A DNA stretch of 64,000 nucleotides. It comes from Bacillus sp. FJAT-27445 (GTDB lineage Bacteria; Bacillota; Bacilli; Bacillales; Cytobacillaceae). Positions 24,278 to 32,864 of the stretch are shown in pieces. The stretch covers positions 356,583 through 420,582 of the forward strand of contig NZ_LMTI01000005.1 of assembly GCF_001510665.1 (NCBI RefSeq). The letters are read 5' to 3'. Numbering within the stretch: position 1 is the stretch's first letter; each line of letters starts with the position of its first letter. Below the pieces are notes generated by a model, which was not told the origin of the DNA, made no database searches, and saw nothing but the letters and a program-made list of their open reading frames with translations. A program made the translations under genes and the position numbers.

Positions 24278-24874
24278 ATGGATACTAGGGAGATTAATAT
24301 GGAAATAAATGAAGAACTATTGGTGAGGACAGTTTCGAAGAGTGAACCAATAACGAAAGTGTTACAGACCTTAAAAGATTTAAACTTGCCATTTGAATAC
24401 TATGTTGGTGCAGGCTGTATAACAAATACTATTTGGAATGATATCTCTGATTATCCGCTTGAATATGGCATTTCTGATATCGATATAGTTTATTATGACA
24501 AGAAAGATATGGAAGCCGATAGTGAAAAGAAATTAAAAGATAAATTGGAAAGTAAGCTTTGGGATGTTCAATTCGATTTTGACGTTAAAAATCAAGCAAG
24601 GGTACACCTTTGGTATGAAAGCAAATTTGGCTTTCCCATAAAACCTTACCCCTCTCTAGAAGCGGCAATCGATAGCTGGCCAACCACAGCAACTGCCCTG
24701 GGAATACGAATAGATCGGGATGGTCTATATAAGATTTATGCACCTTACGAGTTAGATGATTTATTTTCAATGATAGTAAGGCCAAATAAATTGTTAGTGA
24801 CTAAGGAGATTTTCGAAAAAAAAGCTAACAAATGGAAGGATAGGTGGCCAAGACTTCAGATAGTCCCTTGGTAA
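24278..24874 (+). CDS. Nucleotidyltransferase family protein (NTP_transf_6, former DUF925)
   Basis: A 198-residue protein with VGAGCITNTIWNDIS and the D-x-D pair in YGISDIDIVYYD (about residues 48-75), then a long WPTTATALGIRID segment, the layout of the PF06042 family. These are stand-alone nucleotidyltransferase folds of unknown substrate. Two starts are possible: ATG at 24278 with AAAGGAAG, or ATG at 24299 with GGAG. It is AT-rich relative to the core genes and is bracketed by a pair of ~36-bp direct repeats, suggesting it may have been gained as a unit. Confidence 0.8.
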   Translation: MDTREINMEINEELLVRTVSKSEPITKVLQTLKDLNLPFEYYVGAGCITNTIWNDISDYPLEYGISDIDIVYYDKKDMEADSEKKLKDKLESKLWDVQFDFDVKNQARVHLWYESKFGFPIKPYPSLEAAIDSWPTTATALGIRIDRDGLYKIYAPYELDDLFSMIVRPNKLLVTKEIFEKKANKWKDRWPRLQIVPW

Positions 24875-24946
24875 ATAAAACTCTATTATGAAATGTTCAA
24901 GAGTCTTCTCCCTAAATGAATCCTCATATTGTAACATCAATCCATA

Positions 24947-24982
24947 AATACCCTTTAATTAGGGAGAATGGACATACGAAAA
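24947..24982. repeat. Right copy of 36-bp imperfect direct repeat
   Basis: Reads AATACCCTTTAATTAGGG, then AGAATGGACATACGAAAA, matching 24060-24096. A complementary TTCTCCCTAAAT at 24905-24916 could pair with its AATTAGGGAGAA. Confidence 0.55.
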
Positions 24983-25031
24983 AAAATCTTATATCCTTGA
25001 TTTAACAAATTCAGAACGGGGGAAGACTGGA

Positions 25032-25472
25032 ATGACCACTGAAGTCACAGCAAAAATGAACATACATAAGCCAGCCAGAGAAGTATATGAAGCGATTGCG
25101 GATCCTGAAAAAATGGCGAATTACTGGTTTTCATCCGGGACAGAGAGAGTAGAGCAGGGCAGGACCATCACCTGGAGATACGAAGAATACAATGCGGAAG
25201 GGAATATCCATGTGCTCGAAACCGAGGAAAACCGTAAAATCATCTTTTCCTGGGGAGGAGAAGGGGAAGAAACTCTTGTCACCATTCTCTTTAATGAGAT
25301 CGACCCCTCAAATACGATTATCGAAGTAACAGAATCGGGCTATAAGGAAGACGACCCGCACCTGATCAACAAACTTCTTGGTCAGCAGCAGGGGTGGGTT
25401 TACATGCTGACCTGCTTGAAGGCCTATCTGGAAAATGGAATCAATACTCTGCGCGCCTCGTTGGTGCATTGA
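25032..25472 (+). CDS. SRPBCC/AHSA1-type START-like protein
   Basis: A 146-residue protein with the AHSA1 layout: MTTEVTAKMNIHKPAREVYEAI forming the first strand and helix, then DPEKMANYWF, a beta-sheet core (RTITWRYEEY, RKIIFSWGG), and a C-terminal helix containing GQQQGWVYMLTCLKAYLE. The fold holds hydrophobic ligands or assists chaperones. Function in this organism is unknown. ACGGGGGAAGACTGGA is upstream of the ATG. The UPF0158 gene follows after 27 bp, so the two may be cotranscribed. Confidence 0.85.
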   Translation: MTTEVTAKMNIHKPAREVYEAIADPEKMANYWFSSGTERVEQGRTITWRYEEYNAEGNIHVLETEENRKIIFSWGGEGEETLVTILFNEIDPSNTIIEVTESGYKEDDPHLINKLLGQQQGWVYMLTCLKAYLENGINTLRASLVH

Positions 25473-25499
25473 GCGTAACTTTTAAGGATGTGAAGGATT

Positions 25500-25985
25500 A
25501 TGAAACAGCCAGTCAAGCTAAGAGATATTATAGATGGGCTGGACATGCAGTCTGAAGATATGCAGGTTTTGCTTAATATCAAGACTGGTGAGATTGTATC
25601 ATTAACTTCGGACGAAATCCGGCTCGCTGAAGAGGAAGAACCGGACGAAGATATATACGATTGGCAAATCGAAGCCCGTGATGCAGCGATTGCAATCTTG
25701 GAAAACGAAGAAAACTACATCTCACTTCCAAGCCAATATGATATCCACGAGTACAGAATCATGGAGAGGTTTTGCTTTTCCATGGATGACGAACGAAAAA
25801 AGGACGCCTTATTACGGGCTATTAGCGGAAAGGGCGCGTTTGGGAGATTCAAGGACAAAATTTACGATTTAGGAGTTCATGACGACTGGTATGCTTACCG
25901 TGACAATGAGCTAAAGAAAATCGGCATTGAATGGTGCAGAGACCATGATATAGAATTCATTGACAATGTTGAGAGCAGCCGATAA
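25500..25985 (+). CDS. UPF0158 family protein
   Basis: A 161-residue acidic protein. The start VKLRDIIDGLDMQSEDMQ, the LNIKTGEIVSLT strand, the ISLPSQYDIHEYRIMERF region and the closing FKDKIYDLGVHDDWYAYRD are the recognisable blocks of UPF0158 (PF03682). No catalytic role is established for the family. GATGTGAAGGATT provides the ribosome binding site. Likely cotranscribed with the AHSA1-like gene upstream. Confidence 0.82.
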   Translation: MKQPVKLRDIIDGLDMQSEDMQVLLNIKTGEIVSLTSDEIRLAEEEEPDEDIYDWQIEARDAAIAILENEENYISLPSQYDIHEYRIMERFCFSMDDERKKDALLRAISGKGAFGRFKDKIYDLGVHDDWYAYRDNELKKIGIEWCRDHDIEFIDNVESSR

Positions 25986-26107
25986 GTGGTTGCTCTTTCT
26001 TATTGCAGCAAACCAGGGGAGCTGGAAGGAATTTGCTCTGCCAAGTTGAATATGTATAAAAAGAAAGCCAGAACCAAGTGGGAGCATGTGTAGTAGGAGG
26101 ATGAGAG

Positions 26108-26776
26108 ATGGTTAGTAAATTTGTGTCCGGATTAATGGGAATTCTTTTTTACCGTGCGCCAGTGCTTGATTTTTCGGAGGAAGAGCGCCTGGATTTTGAA
26201 AAATTGTACGAAGAAGCCGTAGCAGGCAACATTGAGATCAACTACTCCAGCCGATTCCCAAAACACCGCTTCATCAAGTACATTGCGGAAACGAAGCAGG
26301 TCATTCTGCACGGTTCAAATAACCGGGAGATAGGGGAATTTGAAGCAAGAAGGCAAACGCTGTACAACGGCCAATTCGTCAATGCGGTTTTTGGTACGAA
26401 GGATGGAATCTGGCCTTTGTTCTATGCCATCCTTGATAAAAACAAGGTCAAAGGCGGGATCCGCAACGCCTGTTTGAAAGTGGACGGAGGCCGACCCCAT
26501 TACTTTTTCTCGTTGAACAAGGAAACGCTTGATGCAGGCCCATGGACAAGCGGAATGATTTACTTCCTGCCCGGTGGAACCTTCGAACGTGCTGGCAGCG
26601 GGTTCGTTTCCTTTGATGAGTGGGTAAGCAAAACTCCGGTGAAGCCGATTGCGAAAATCAGCGTCGAACCGGGCGACTTTTATTTTCGGGACAAGGTTTC
26701 CTGCCATAAAGACACAGAATCCATCCTCAAATCATGGCTGCTCTATAAATTCAGGATAAAGCGGAGAAACGGATAG
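26108..26776 (+). CDS. Hypothetical protein, 222 aa
   Basis: No family is recognised. The product has no signal peptide, one weakly hydrophobic N-terminal stretch (FVSGLMGILFYRA) and a basic C-terminus (LYKFRIKRRNG). The middle is rich in aromatic residues and glycine (GPWTSGMIYFLPGGTFERAG), suggesting a compact beta fold. AGTAGGAGG lies 7 nt before the ATG, so expression is likely. GC content resembles the core genes rather than the AT-rich neighbours to the right. Confidence 0.65.
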   Translation: MVSKFVSGLMGILFYRAPVLDFSEEERLDFEKLYEEAVAGNIEINYSSRFPKHRFIKYIAETKQVILHGSNNREIGEFEARRQTLYNGQFVNAVFGTKDGIWPLFYAILDKNKVKGGIRNACLKVDGGRPHYFFSLNKETLDAGPWTSGMIYFLPGGTFERAGSGFVSFDEWVSKTPVKPIAKISVEPGDFYFRDKVSCHKDTESILKSWLLYKFRIKRRNG

Positions 26777-26849
26777 GCATAGAGGTGAAATTACTGCTAA
26801 ACCATCTTTGCTGCAATAAATTCCCCAAAAAAAGGCGGTGGACTTACAT

Positions 26850-27062
26850 ATGGCTTATAGTTGGGCTGAAAGTTCCCCGGAGATAAGAGAATTTGTTTTC
26901 TCGATCATAATCCATTAGTATGACTTCTAGGATTTTGAAGTGGAAGAGCTCCTAGCCATAAGAGATTATATTGCCAGCAAGGTACAAAAATTAATCAACT
27001 ACCATAATACGACCAAAGAAGGGGATAAGAAAAATGATTGCATTAAAAAGATTAAGAGATAA
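26850..27062 (+). pseudogene. Possible remnant of a ~70-codon gene with two in-frame TAG codons
   Basis: A good ribosome binding site (AAAGGCGGTGG, 26831-26841) precedes ATG at 26850. The frame reads MAYSWAESSPEIREFVFS and reaches TAG at 26916, then another TAG 12 nt on, after which it stays open for 45 codons (EVEELLAIRDYIASKVQK...) to TAA at 27062. The same frame before and after the stops looks like one helical, acidic protein, so it could be a decayed gene. It overlaps the start of the acylphosphatase gene. Family not recognised; low confidence. Confidence 0.3.
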
Positions 27063-27387
27063 ATATGTTATTTGGCATGCGAATAGTATTAACTTCCCCG
27101 ATTTCGATTCAAGCATTGTAGTAAGAAAAAAGGTTATCTTTTCTGGGAGAGTTCAAAAAGTAGGCTTTCGTTTAGAATTATTTACTCTTGCCCAAAGATT
27201 GAAATTAACAGGATGGGTAAAAAATTTAGAAGATGGAAGTGTAGAAGCAGAACTCCAGGGGGAAGAATCGAAAGTATATTTTCTAATAAACTCCATGAAG
27301 TCTTTGCAACGCGCATCCGTAAAGAAATGTGAGGTCATAACTATTCCTATTAGTAAGAAGGGGAAAGACTTTACAATAGTAAGATAA
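27034..27387 (+). CDS. Acylphosphatase with N-terminal extension
   Basis: The acylphosphatase core (residues ~32-117) has the phosphate-binding loop FSGRVQKVGFR with catalytic Arg, and the catalytic Asn in TGWVKNLEDGSVE. It hydrolyses carboxyl-phosphate bonds such as acyl phosphates. About 30 extra residues precede the usual ~90-residue domain; AAGGGGATAAG sits 5-6 nt before the ATG at 27034, which supports this longer start. A core-only start inside the frame has no evident ribosome binding site. The gene is AT-rich. Confidence 0.85.
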   Translation: MIALKRLRDKYVIWHANSINFPDFDSSIVVRKKVIFSGRVQKVGFRLELFTLAQRLKLTGWVKNLEDGSVEAELQGEESKVYFLINSMKSLQRASVKKCEVITIPISKKGKDFTIVR

Positions 27388-27500
27388 ATATTTGCTATAA
27401 CCCGGAGTTTAGTAGTTTTGTCGAAATCTATATGGTAAAATTACGAAAAACTTTTTTCCACCCATTTTTTTGCAAAAGCAACAAGAAAGGAGGGCTTTAT

Positions 27501-28112
27501 TTGTATATCCCTAAACACTTTAAGGTTTCAGATGCCGAAGAAATTTGGAATTTCGTCAAAACGCAGTCTTTTGGGACGATCGTATCAACAGAAAAAGGGA
27601 AGCCAATTGCCACTCATTTGCCCTTTGGATTAAAGAAAATAGGTGATGATTACTATCTTACTGGGCATACGGCTTATGGAAACCCTCAGTGGAAAACATT
27701 TGAAACCTCTGAAGATGTTCTGGTCATATTTCAAGGGCCGCACGCTTATGTTTCTTCCTCCTGGTATTCGCATGAAAATGTTCCAACGTGGAATTACCAG
27801 GCTATCCATATGTACGGCAAAGTTAGTATTTTAGAAAAAGATGAGCTTGTAGAGGAATTAACTGCCATGCTCGTAAAATATGAAAACAACCGTGAAAATC
27901 CAGTGTTATGGGATAAGCTTACTCCTGAGCTTTTAGAAAATCAGTTAAAAGGCATTGTAGGGTTTAAGATTAAAGTGGAAGACATTCAGGCTACATATAA
28001 ATTAAGCCAAAATCGAAATGAACGGGATTATGCGAACATAATTGAAAAATTAAAAAATGAAGGAAATTCAAATGCAATTCAAATTGCTGAACAGATGGAA
28101 AAAAGGATATAA
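27501..28112 (+). CDS. PaiB-like FMN-binding negative transcriptional regulator
   Basis: Encodes 203 residues from TTG at 27501, preceded by AAAGGAGGG at the right distance; the upstream in-frame ATG at 27432 has none. The PaiB blocks are clear: YIPKHFKVSDAEEIWNFV, ATHLPFGL, GHTAYGNPQWK, FQGPHAYVSSSWY and VPTWNYQAIHMYGK. The family has a split-barrel FMN-binding fold and in Bacillus subtilis is linked to control of sporulation and degradative enzymes. Here it lies among accessory genes with no paiA partner. Confidence 0.88.
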   Translation: MYIPKHFKVSDAEEIWNFVKTQSFGTIVSTEKGKPIATHLPFGLKKIGDDYYLTGHTAYGNPQWKTFETSEDVLVIFQGPHAYVSSSWYSHENVPTWNYQAIHMYGKVSILEKDELVEELTAMLVKYENNRENPVLWDKLTPELLENQLKGIVGFKIKVEDIQATYKLSQNRNERDYANIIEKLKNEGNSNAIQIAEQMEKRI

Positions 28113-28321
28113 GAAAGGATATCGTCCCGGACTAATATTGACTTCATTGATTCTCCAGTTAACGAAATTACTCGAACAGCAATCCGACATGAGGGCAATA
28201 CCAAATTCAAGGTTTACAACTTTTGAATTAAGCAACCATAATCCATTTGTGGAAGAGCCAGTAAAATTTATAGAGTTTGATAAGTCAACGTTATAGGAAA
28301 AGATATATATAGGAGAACTAA

Positions 28322-28801
28322 ATGAAAAAATTCCGTGGAAAAAGGCGTTATTTTCGAAACTTATGGAGCTCGGCAACAGCAGAGCATTTTGAATTGGATT
28401 TTGGTAGTGAGGGCTGGTTTGATTTATGGCATACTCATCTCGACTTTTACGGACGTGGGAATAGTAGTTTAAAGATCAGAAAAGAACATATCAGAGCACA
28501 TTTAGCATTATATAAAAATCTTCTGGAAAAGCTCGATACAAATGAAAAGCCTTACCAATCATGGGTTCAATTAAATGAAGAAGATGCCGGTTTAGATGCT
28601 GTTTATATTCATACTCCCAACCCGAATGAAGATAACTTCCCTTTTAAAATAGAAAAATTAAACTGGAATTGCATGATCCCTGAATATTTGAAGGATGTAA
28701 TTAATTTGGAGGAATTTAATGTCGGGTACTATACGTGGGAATCAAATGGTAGATTTATCATCCAGTCCAAACATAAGGGGACTAAATTGGAGGGTTCTTG
28801 A
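28322..28801 (+). CDS. Hypothetical protein, 159 aa
   Basis: Starts MKKFRGKRRYFRNLW with TATAGGAGAAC 5 nt upstream. The product is rich in Trp, Tyr and acidic residues (ELDFGSEGWFDLWHTHLDF early, EEFNVGYYTWESNGRF late) and has no membrane segment. The pattern suggests a small cytosolic alpha/beta protein, possibly of an immunity or antitoxin type, but I recognise no family. The 209 bp between it and the PaiB-like gene hold only a poorly supported open frame. Confidence 0.6.
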   Translation: MKKFRGKRRYFRNLWSSATAEHFELDFGSEGWFDLWHTHLDFYGRGNSSLKIRKEHIRAHLALYKNLLEKLDTNEKPYQSWVQLNEEDAGLDAVYIHTPNPNEDNFPFKIEKLNWNCMIPEYLKDVINLEEFNVGYYTWESNGRFIIQSKHKGTKLEGS

Positions 28802-28951
28802 GCTGAATAATAAGTAACGAAGAAGTTGTCTAAGAAGGAAAATAGAACAAAAGCAGGATAGTCCGATAATACTCACAGAATACTTTTCACCGTAGAGAAT
28901 ATATACAGTATAGGAATCTAGATAATTACATTCTGGTGAAAGGAGAATTTC

Positions 28952-29464
28952 ATGAGTAATTTAGTAAATGACAATCTGAATGAAGCGAGAAATAACTTAG
29001 TAAAGGAGATTACTCTATTAAGTTTTACTCAATTTAATAGTAAGCTTGGTATCAATATGTGGAGTATAGCACAGGTTTGTCATCACTTAGTTTTAGTGGA
29101 ACAGGCGACAATAAAAGCAATTGCATGGGGATTAAAAAAGGTTGATAATACTCAAACAGAACGTAAAAACGTTCATCTTATAGTGGATCGAACAAAAAAG
29201 TTTAAAGCTCCCGAAATCGTTCAACCAGTTGCAGAACCATTTGAAGTCCAAACGATGATTGATTTGTTAAACGATTCGAGAGAAAAACTTCTGGCTTTCC
29301 TTAGTACAATTGAGGATAAATCGATATTGTCGGAAAAATCATTTAAGCATCCTGCTTTAGGTGAATTACCACTTGACCAATGGATTGAACAGATCTATTT
29401 GCACGAACAACGACACATGGAACAAATAAAAGAGCTAAAATTAATTTTAGATGAGAGGCACTAG
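28952..29464 (+). CDS. DinB-family protein
   Basis: A 170-residue four-helix-bundle protein of the DinB/YfiT group. The metal-binding His pattern is visible: WSIAQVCHHLVLVEQ near residue 37-51 and YLHEQRHMEQIKELK near the C-terminus. In relatives these three His bind Ni or Zn and some act as thiol transferases (for example bacillithiol S-transferases). The substrate is not evident here. AAAGGAGAATTTC precedes the ATG. A strong bidirectional terminator follows. Confidence 0.87.
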   Translation: MSNLVNDNLNEARNNLVKEITLLSFTQFNSKLGINMWSIAQVCHHLVLVEQATIKAIAWGLKKVDNTQTERKNVHLIVDRTKKFKAPEIVQPVAEPFEVQTMIDLLNDSREKLLAFLSTIEDKSILSEKSFKHPALGELPLDQWIEQIYLHEQRHMEQIKELKLILDERH

Positions 29465-29515
29465 ACTTATTCCCTAGAAGTTGCAGATAAATTCGCCAAC
29501 CCACTCATGAAATAG

Positions 29516-29556
29516 AAAAAAGGCATCCGAAAAGTTTAGCCATTCGGGTGCCTTTT
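29516..29556. terminator. Intrinsic terminator
   Basis: AAAAAGGCATCCGAA pairs with TTCGGGTGCCTTTT (one G-U) around an 11-nt loop. It ends the DinB-family gene. Confidence 0.8.
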
Positions 29557-29679
29557 CCTTTGGTTAGCTGCTGTAGCCATGAGCTTTGTAATGGGGATTT
29601 GGATGCAGTTTCCATGAAGCTAAATAGGGTAAATAACAAAGTGTATGAAAAATTCAGAAAATTTAAAGGAGGGCTAAGT

Positions 29680-30525
29680 TTGAGGAGGTTAGTTGGTGTC
29701 TTGGTAGGCATGTTGATTGTGATGGCTGGCGTGGTACATAGTGTTGAGGCACAATCAAATTTTCCAAAAGGCCAGGGTACTTCCATCAAAGTGATGACAT
29801 ACAACATCCATCACGGGGTAGGCATCGATAATGTCCTGGATCTTGGTCGGATTGCCAGCCTAGTCCGTGAAGAAGGGGCGGACATTGTGGCGCTTCAGGA
29901 AGTGGACAGGCACTATGGTGCTCGGAGCAATTTCGAAGACCAGGCCCAAAAGCTTGCTACACTATTGGGTTATCATTATGTTTACGCAGCAAATCTTGAT
30001 CTCCATCCAACTGAAGAAGGGGCAAATCGCCGCCAATATGGTACCGCTGTATTAAGCAAATACCCGATTATCCAGTCTGAAAACTACTTTTTGCCAAGTT
30101 TTTGGCAGGAGCAGCGCGGGCTTTTGGAAACGACCATTAATGTGAAGGGCAGCCATATCCGTGTCTACAATACGCATCTCGGGCTGGATGTTCAACAGCG
30201 CCTTGCACAAGTAAAGGAAATCAACAAGATTGTCACTGCCAAAAAGACGGAGGCCATTTTAATGGGAGATTTAAATGCAGAACCGGAAAGTGAAGAAATC
30301 AAGCTTCTGCTTGAAGGAACGAACTTTTTCGATGTATTTGGAAATATTGAAGCTGTAAATACGTTTCCGGTTGAAGACCCGAGGATTCGCATCGATTACA
30401 TTTTTTCAAGCGTTGGGCTGAAGGTCTCTAATCAATATGTGATCAATTCCACCTATTCTGACCATTTGCCAGTTATTGCGGAGTTTGAAGTGGAACGAAC
30501 CGCTCCTTACCAAAATGGGAATTAA
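29680..30525 (+). CDS. Secreted endonuclease/exonuclease/phosphatase-family hydrolase
   Basis: Encodes 281 residues from TTG at 29680, preceded by AAAGGAGGGC; an upstream in-frame ATG has no site and would bury the signal peptide. The signal peptide (LRRLVGVLVGMLIVMAGVV...VEA) is cleaved near residue 24. The EEP domain follows with all metal and catalytic blocks: MTYNIHHG, VALQEVDRH, VYNTHLGLD, MGDLNAEPES and TYSDHLPVIA. It should hydrolyse phosphodiester bonds outside the cell, in nucleic acids or in inositol/sphingolipid-type headgroups. The TPR/YdcF gene starts 3 bp after its stop, so they are coupled. Confidence 0.85.
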   Translation: MRRLVGVLVGMLIVMAGVVHSVEAQSNFPKGQGTSIKVMTYNIHHGVGIDNVLDLGRIASLVREEGADIVALQEVDRHYGARSNFEDQAQKLATLLGYHYVYAANLDLHPTEEGANRRQYGTAVLSKYPIIQSENYFLPSFWQEQRGLLETTINVKGSHIRVYNTHLGLDVQQRLAQVKEINKIVTAKKTEAILMGDLNAEPESEEIKLLLEGTNFFDVFGNIEAVNTFPVEDPRIRIDYIFSSVGLKVSNQYVINSTYSDHLPVIAEFEVERTAPYQNGN

Positions 30526-30528
30526 TAA

Positions 30529-31689
30529 ATGAAAAAGGGGATACGAAGCATGACGAATTTTAAAAGAAGGCTGGGCTTAATCCTTGCAATCTCTGCGACT
30601 CTCACACTTTCAACTGCATATGCCGCCACCGAAACACAGCCACCGCAGGCGACTGAAGAACCAATCATCGCCCCAATCAAGACCGATGAACCAACCGCGC
30701 ATAGAATCAAACAGCTCGAAGAAATCGCTATGTATTATTACTGGCACGGCGGCGATCTCAAAAAAGCCGAGGAAGAGATTTTTAAAGGGATCACGCTCAA
30801 GGGGAAATACGATGTTGTGGAAGCTGCCTATAAGGAAGCAACAATTCTCGACCCGCATAGTGTGGACCTGAAACTTTCATTGGCATCCACCCAAATCATC
30901 CAGAAGAAAATTCCTGAAGCCCTCACCACATACAGACAAATTCTGAATTTGGAACCGGATCATTATTACGCTAACCTGCTATACGGGGTTTATTCAAAAA
31001 TCAATGGCGATGAGGGAACCTATAAAAAATCTATCTCCAAGTTAAGGCAGATTGACAATCACAAAACAAAGGAATACCTTGAAAAATTCGATACGACCGA
31101 AGATATTCTTAAAACCAAATTCAACACATCTGTTCCGGCTAAACTGCCAGGAAAAGACCACGCCATTGTCATTCTCGGGTATGCCCTTGCCGATGACGGA
31201 ACGATGAGGGAGCCATTGATCGAGAGGCTGAAAGCGGGCCTCGCGGTAGCCAAGCAGTATCCGAACTCGAAAATCATTGTTACAGGAGGAGTCCCGAAGG
31301 AAGGTATTACAGAAGCGGATGCAATGAACAAGTGGCTAAACGCCAATGGAATTGCCGCGGACCGGATCATCATGGAAAATAAATCAACCGACACCGTCGA
31401 AAATGCCCTTTTTACAACAGCAATTCTCGAAAAAGAAGGTCTGAAGGATGTCACGCTTGTCACCAGCGCCAGCCATATGAGGCGAGCCCTGACCATATTC
31501 CACGAAGCAACCCGCTTCTACGATGAAATGAATGCCAAGAACAGCAACCGTAATTTCACGAATATGGTTTATCTCGATTATCCAACAGTAGAGGAAGCGC
31601 ATAAGGTAACCAAGGATGAGATACTCGTCATCTACAGGGACCTTTTCCGGGCAAGCGGCATCTGGCAGTATCCGGGGATGCAGCGGTAA
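30529..31689 (+). CDS. Exported TPR protein with ElyC/SanA/YdcF (DUF218) domain
   Basis: A 386-residue protein with a signal peptide (to about TAYAATE, residue ~35), a helical TPR-like region (residues ~60-180; VVEAAYKEATILDPHSVDLK, ALTTYRQILNLEPDHYYA) and a C-terminal DUF218 domain beginning KDHAIVILGYALADDGTMRE and including IIVTGG, GITEADAMNKWL, NKSTDTVENA and TSASHMRRAL. DUF218 proteins act in envelope biogenesis in some bacteria. ATG at 30529 or the in-frame ATG at 30550 (after GATACGAAGC) may be used. Coupled to the preceding EEP-hydrolase gene. Confidence 0.82.
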   Translation: MKKGIRSMTNFKRRLGLILAISATLTLSTAYAATETQPPQATEEPIIAPIKTDEPTAHRIKQLEEIAMYYYWHGGDLKKAEEEIFKGITLKGKYDVVEAAYKEATILDPHSVDLKLSLASTQIIQKKIPEALTTYRQILNLEPDHYYANLLYGVYSKINGDEGTYKKSISKLRQIDNHKTKEYLEKFDTTEDILKTKFNTSVPAKLPGKDHAIVILGYALADDGTMREPLIERLKAGLAVAKQYPNSKIIVTGGVPKEGITEADAMNKWLNANGIAADRIIMENKSTDTVENALFTTAILEKEGLKDVTLVTSASHMRRALTIFHEATRFYDEMNAKNSNRNFTNMVYLDYPTVEEAHKVTKDEILVIYRDLFRASGIWQYPGMQR

Positions 31690-31705
31690 AAGAACCAAGT
31701 AAATA

Positions 31706-31740
31706 CAAAACAGCGGTGAATGAATATTCCCGCTGTTTTT
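31706..31740 (+). terminator. Intrinsic terminator
   Basis: AAAACAGCGG / CCGCTGTTTTT with a 14-nt AT-rich loop, after the TPR/YdcF gene. Confidence 0.75.
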
Positions 31741-31966
31741 CGTATTAAGAACCTTTTCAGTTAAAATCTTCACTTTGCAAAATTCCATTAATATCAAACC
31801 GATATTCCGAGGGCAACTTATCGTATTTTCGGGAAATCTCTGCCCTGAGACTGGTTCTGCTTTTCCATGTGACAAGTCGGAGGTGTAGTTCTTCGCGTTT
31901 TTGATAACTAAAACCGTATGACATAATGAATATATAAAGATACAAATCAGAAGGTGGAGATAAGTT

Positions 31967-32131
31967 ATGTTCAAACGAATTTTGTCTTGCTCGGTGTGCG
32001 GAAGAGATATTAAAGACGGAGAAGAAATTCACGCAAAAATGGAAGCGCCCTCAAAGAAAATTATGGTTGAGATAAAAGCGTATTTAAAAGATAAAAGCGT
32101 AATAATTTGCAAAGATTGCTACAACAAATAG
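31967..32131 (+). CDS. Small zinc-ribbon-like protein, 54 aa
   Basis: ATG at 31967 follows AGAAGGTGGAG at 6 nt. The product MFKRILSCSVCGRDIKDGEE... ends in VIICKDCYNK, so it has two CxxC pairs (CSVC and CKDC) about 38 residues apart, the form of a treble-clef or rubredoxin-like zinc knuckle. Similar ~55-residue Bacillus proteins exist, sometimes mislabelled as iron-hydroxamate transporter proteins. No function is assigned. It is flanked by terminators on both sides, so it is a stand-alone transcript. Confidence 0.7.
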   Translation: MFKRILSCSVCGRDIKDGEEIHAKMEAPSKKIMVEIKAYLKDKSVIICKDCYNK

Positions 32132-32205
32132 TGGTGTTATGCTTAGGGAGGGGAAACAAAAGGAATTCATCTACTTTCGATTTTGAATCTTATAATTGTA
32201 AATAA

Positions 32206-32233
32206 AAAGAGCGGGTTAAATTCCCGCTCTTTG
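32206..32233. terminator. Intrinsic terminator between convergent genes
   Basis: AAAGAGCGGG / CCCGCTCTTT with a 7-nt loop, A-run 5' and T-containing tail. It lies between the small zinc-ribbon gene and the flavin oxidoreductase operon. Confidence 0.75.
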
Positions 32234-32245
32234 ACATTCATTCTA

Positions 32246-32794
32246 TTATCGAATTGTTTTAAGCGCGCCGCTCCATGATACAACTTCATCAAGCATGGCG
32301 GTAACGTTTGTCAGGTGAAGCTCTTGTGGCTTGAATTCTGATCCATTTTCAAAATCAGTGAAAAGGGACAGGGTAGGATGCGTGCGGACGTCGGCAATTT
32401 TTAATTCGCCGCAAATGCCGCGCAAATGCTCGGCTGCGCGTGCTCCGCCGGTAGAACCGTAGCTCACGATCCCAGCTGCTTTGTTGTACCATACATCACG
32501 GGCAAAATCGAGTGCATTTTTTAATGCGCCGGAAATGCTGTGGTTGTATTCCTGCACGATAAATACGAATCCATCGAGGTTAGCAAGCTTTTCGTTCCAA
32601 GCCGCGATTCCTGGCTCTGTTCCATCAGTTGTTCCAAGAAACGGCAGGTTGAAATCAGCAATATCAACGATTTCATAATTCGCGTCGCCGCGTTTATCAG
32701 CGATTGATTTCACCCATTCGCCTACCTGTGGGCTTACCCTGCCTTGACGTGTACTTCCCAAAATAATACCAATGTTTAATTTTTCAGTTGCCAT
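32246..32794 (-). CDS. NADPH-dependent FMN reductase (flavodoxin fold)
   Basis: Encodes 182 residues from ATG at 32794, which has AAAGGAGGAAG 5 nt upstream; the next in-frame ATG at 32842 is possible but less well placed. The FMN phosphate loop is GIILGSTRQGRVS near the N-terminus, followed by VIQEYNHSISGALKNALDF (here VQEYNHSISG) and SYGSTGGARAAEHLR, as in chromate/azo/quinone reductases. It is last in a three-gene operon with an LLM flavin monooxygenase-like protein and could supply reduced FMN to it; that link is inferred. Confidence 0.88.
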   Translation of the reverse strand: MATEKLNIGIILGSTRQGRVSPQVGEWVKSIADKRGDANYEIVDIADFNLPFLGTTDGTEPGIAAWNEKLANLDGFVFIVQEYNHSISGALKNALDFARDVWYNKAAGIVSYGSTGGARAAEHLRGICGELKIADVRTHPTLSLFTDFENGSEFKPQELHLTNVTAMLDEVVSWSGALKTIR

Positions 32795-32864
32795 TGTAAC
32801 TTCCTCCTTTGATGTACCAAACAATTTATTGAAAAAACCCATTTTCCGCACCGCCTTAAGATGT

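Noticed and set aside
28057-28296. Frame of 79 codons after the PaiB-like gene
   Set aside because: It starts within the preceding gene, has no ribosome binding site and unbiased composition.
31757-32032. Minus-strand frame of 91 codons opposite the small zinc-ribbon gene
   Set aside because: No ribosome binding site at its start and it overlaps the better supported plus-strand gene. The C-terminal half looks protein-like, so a decayed gene is not excluded.
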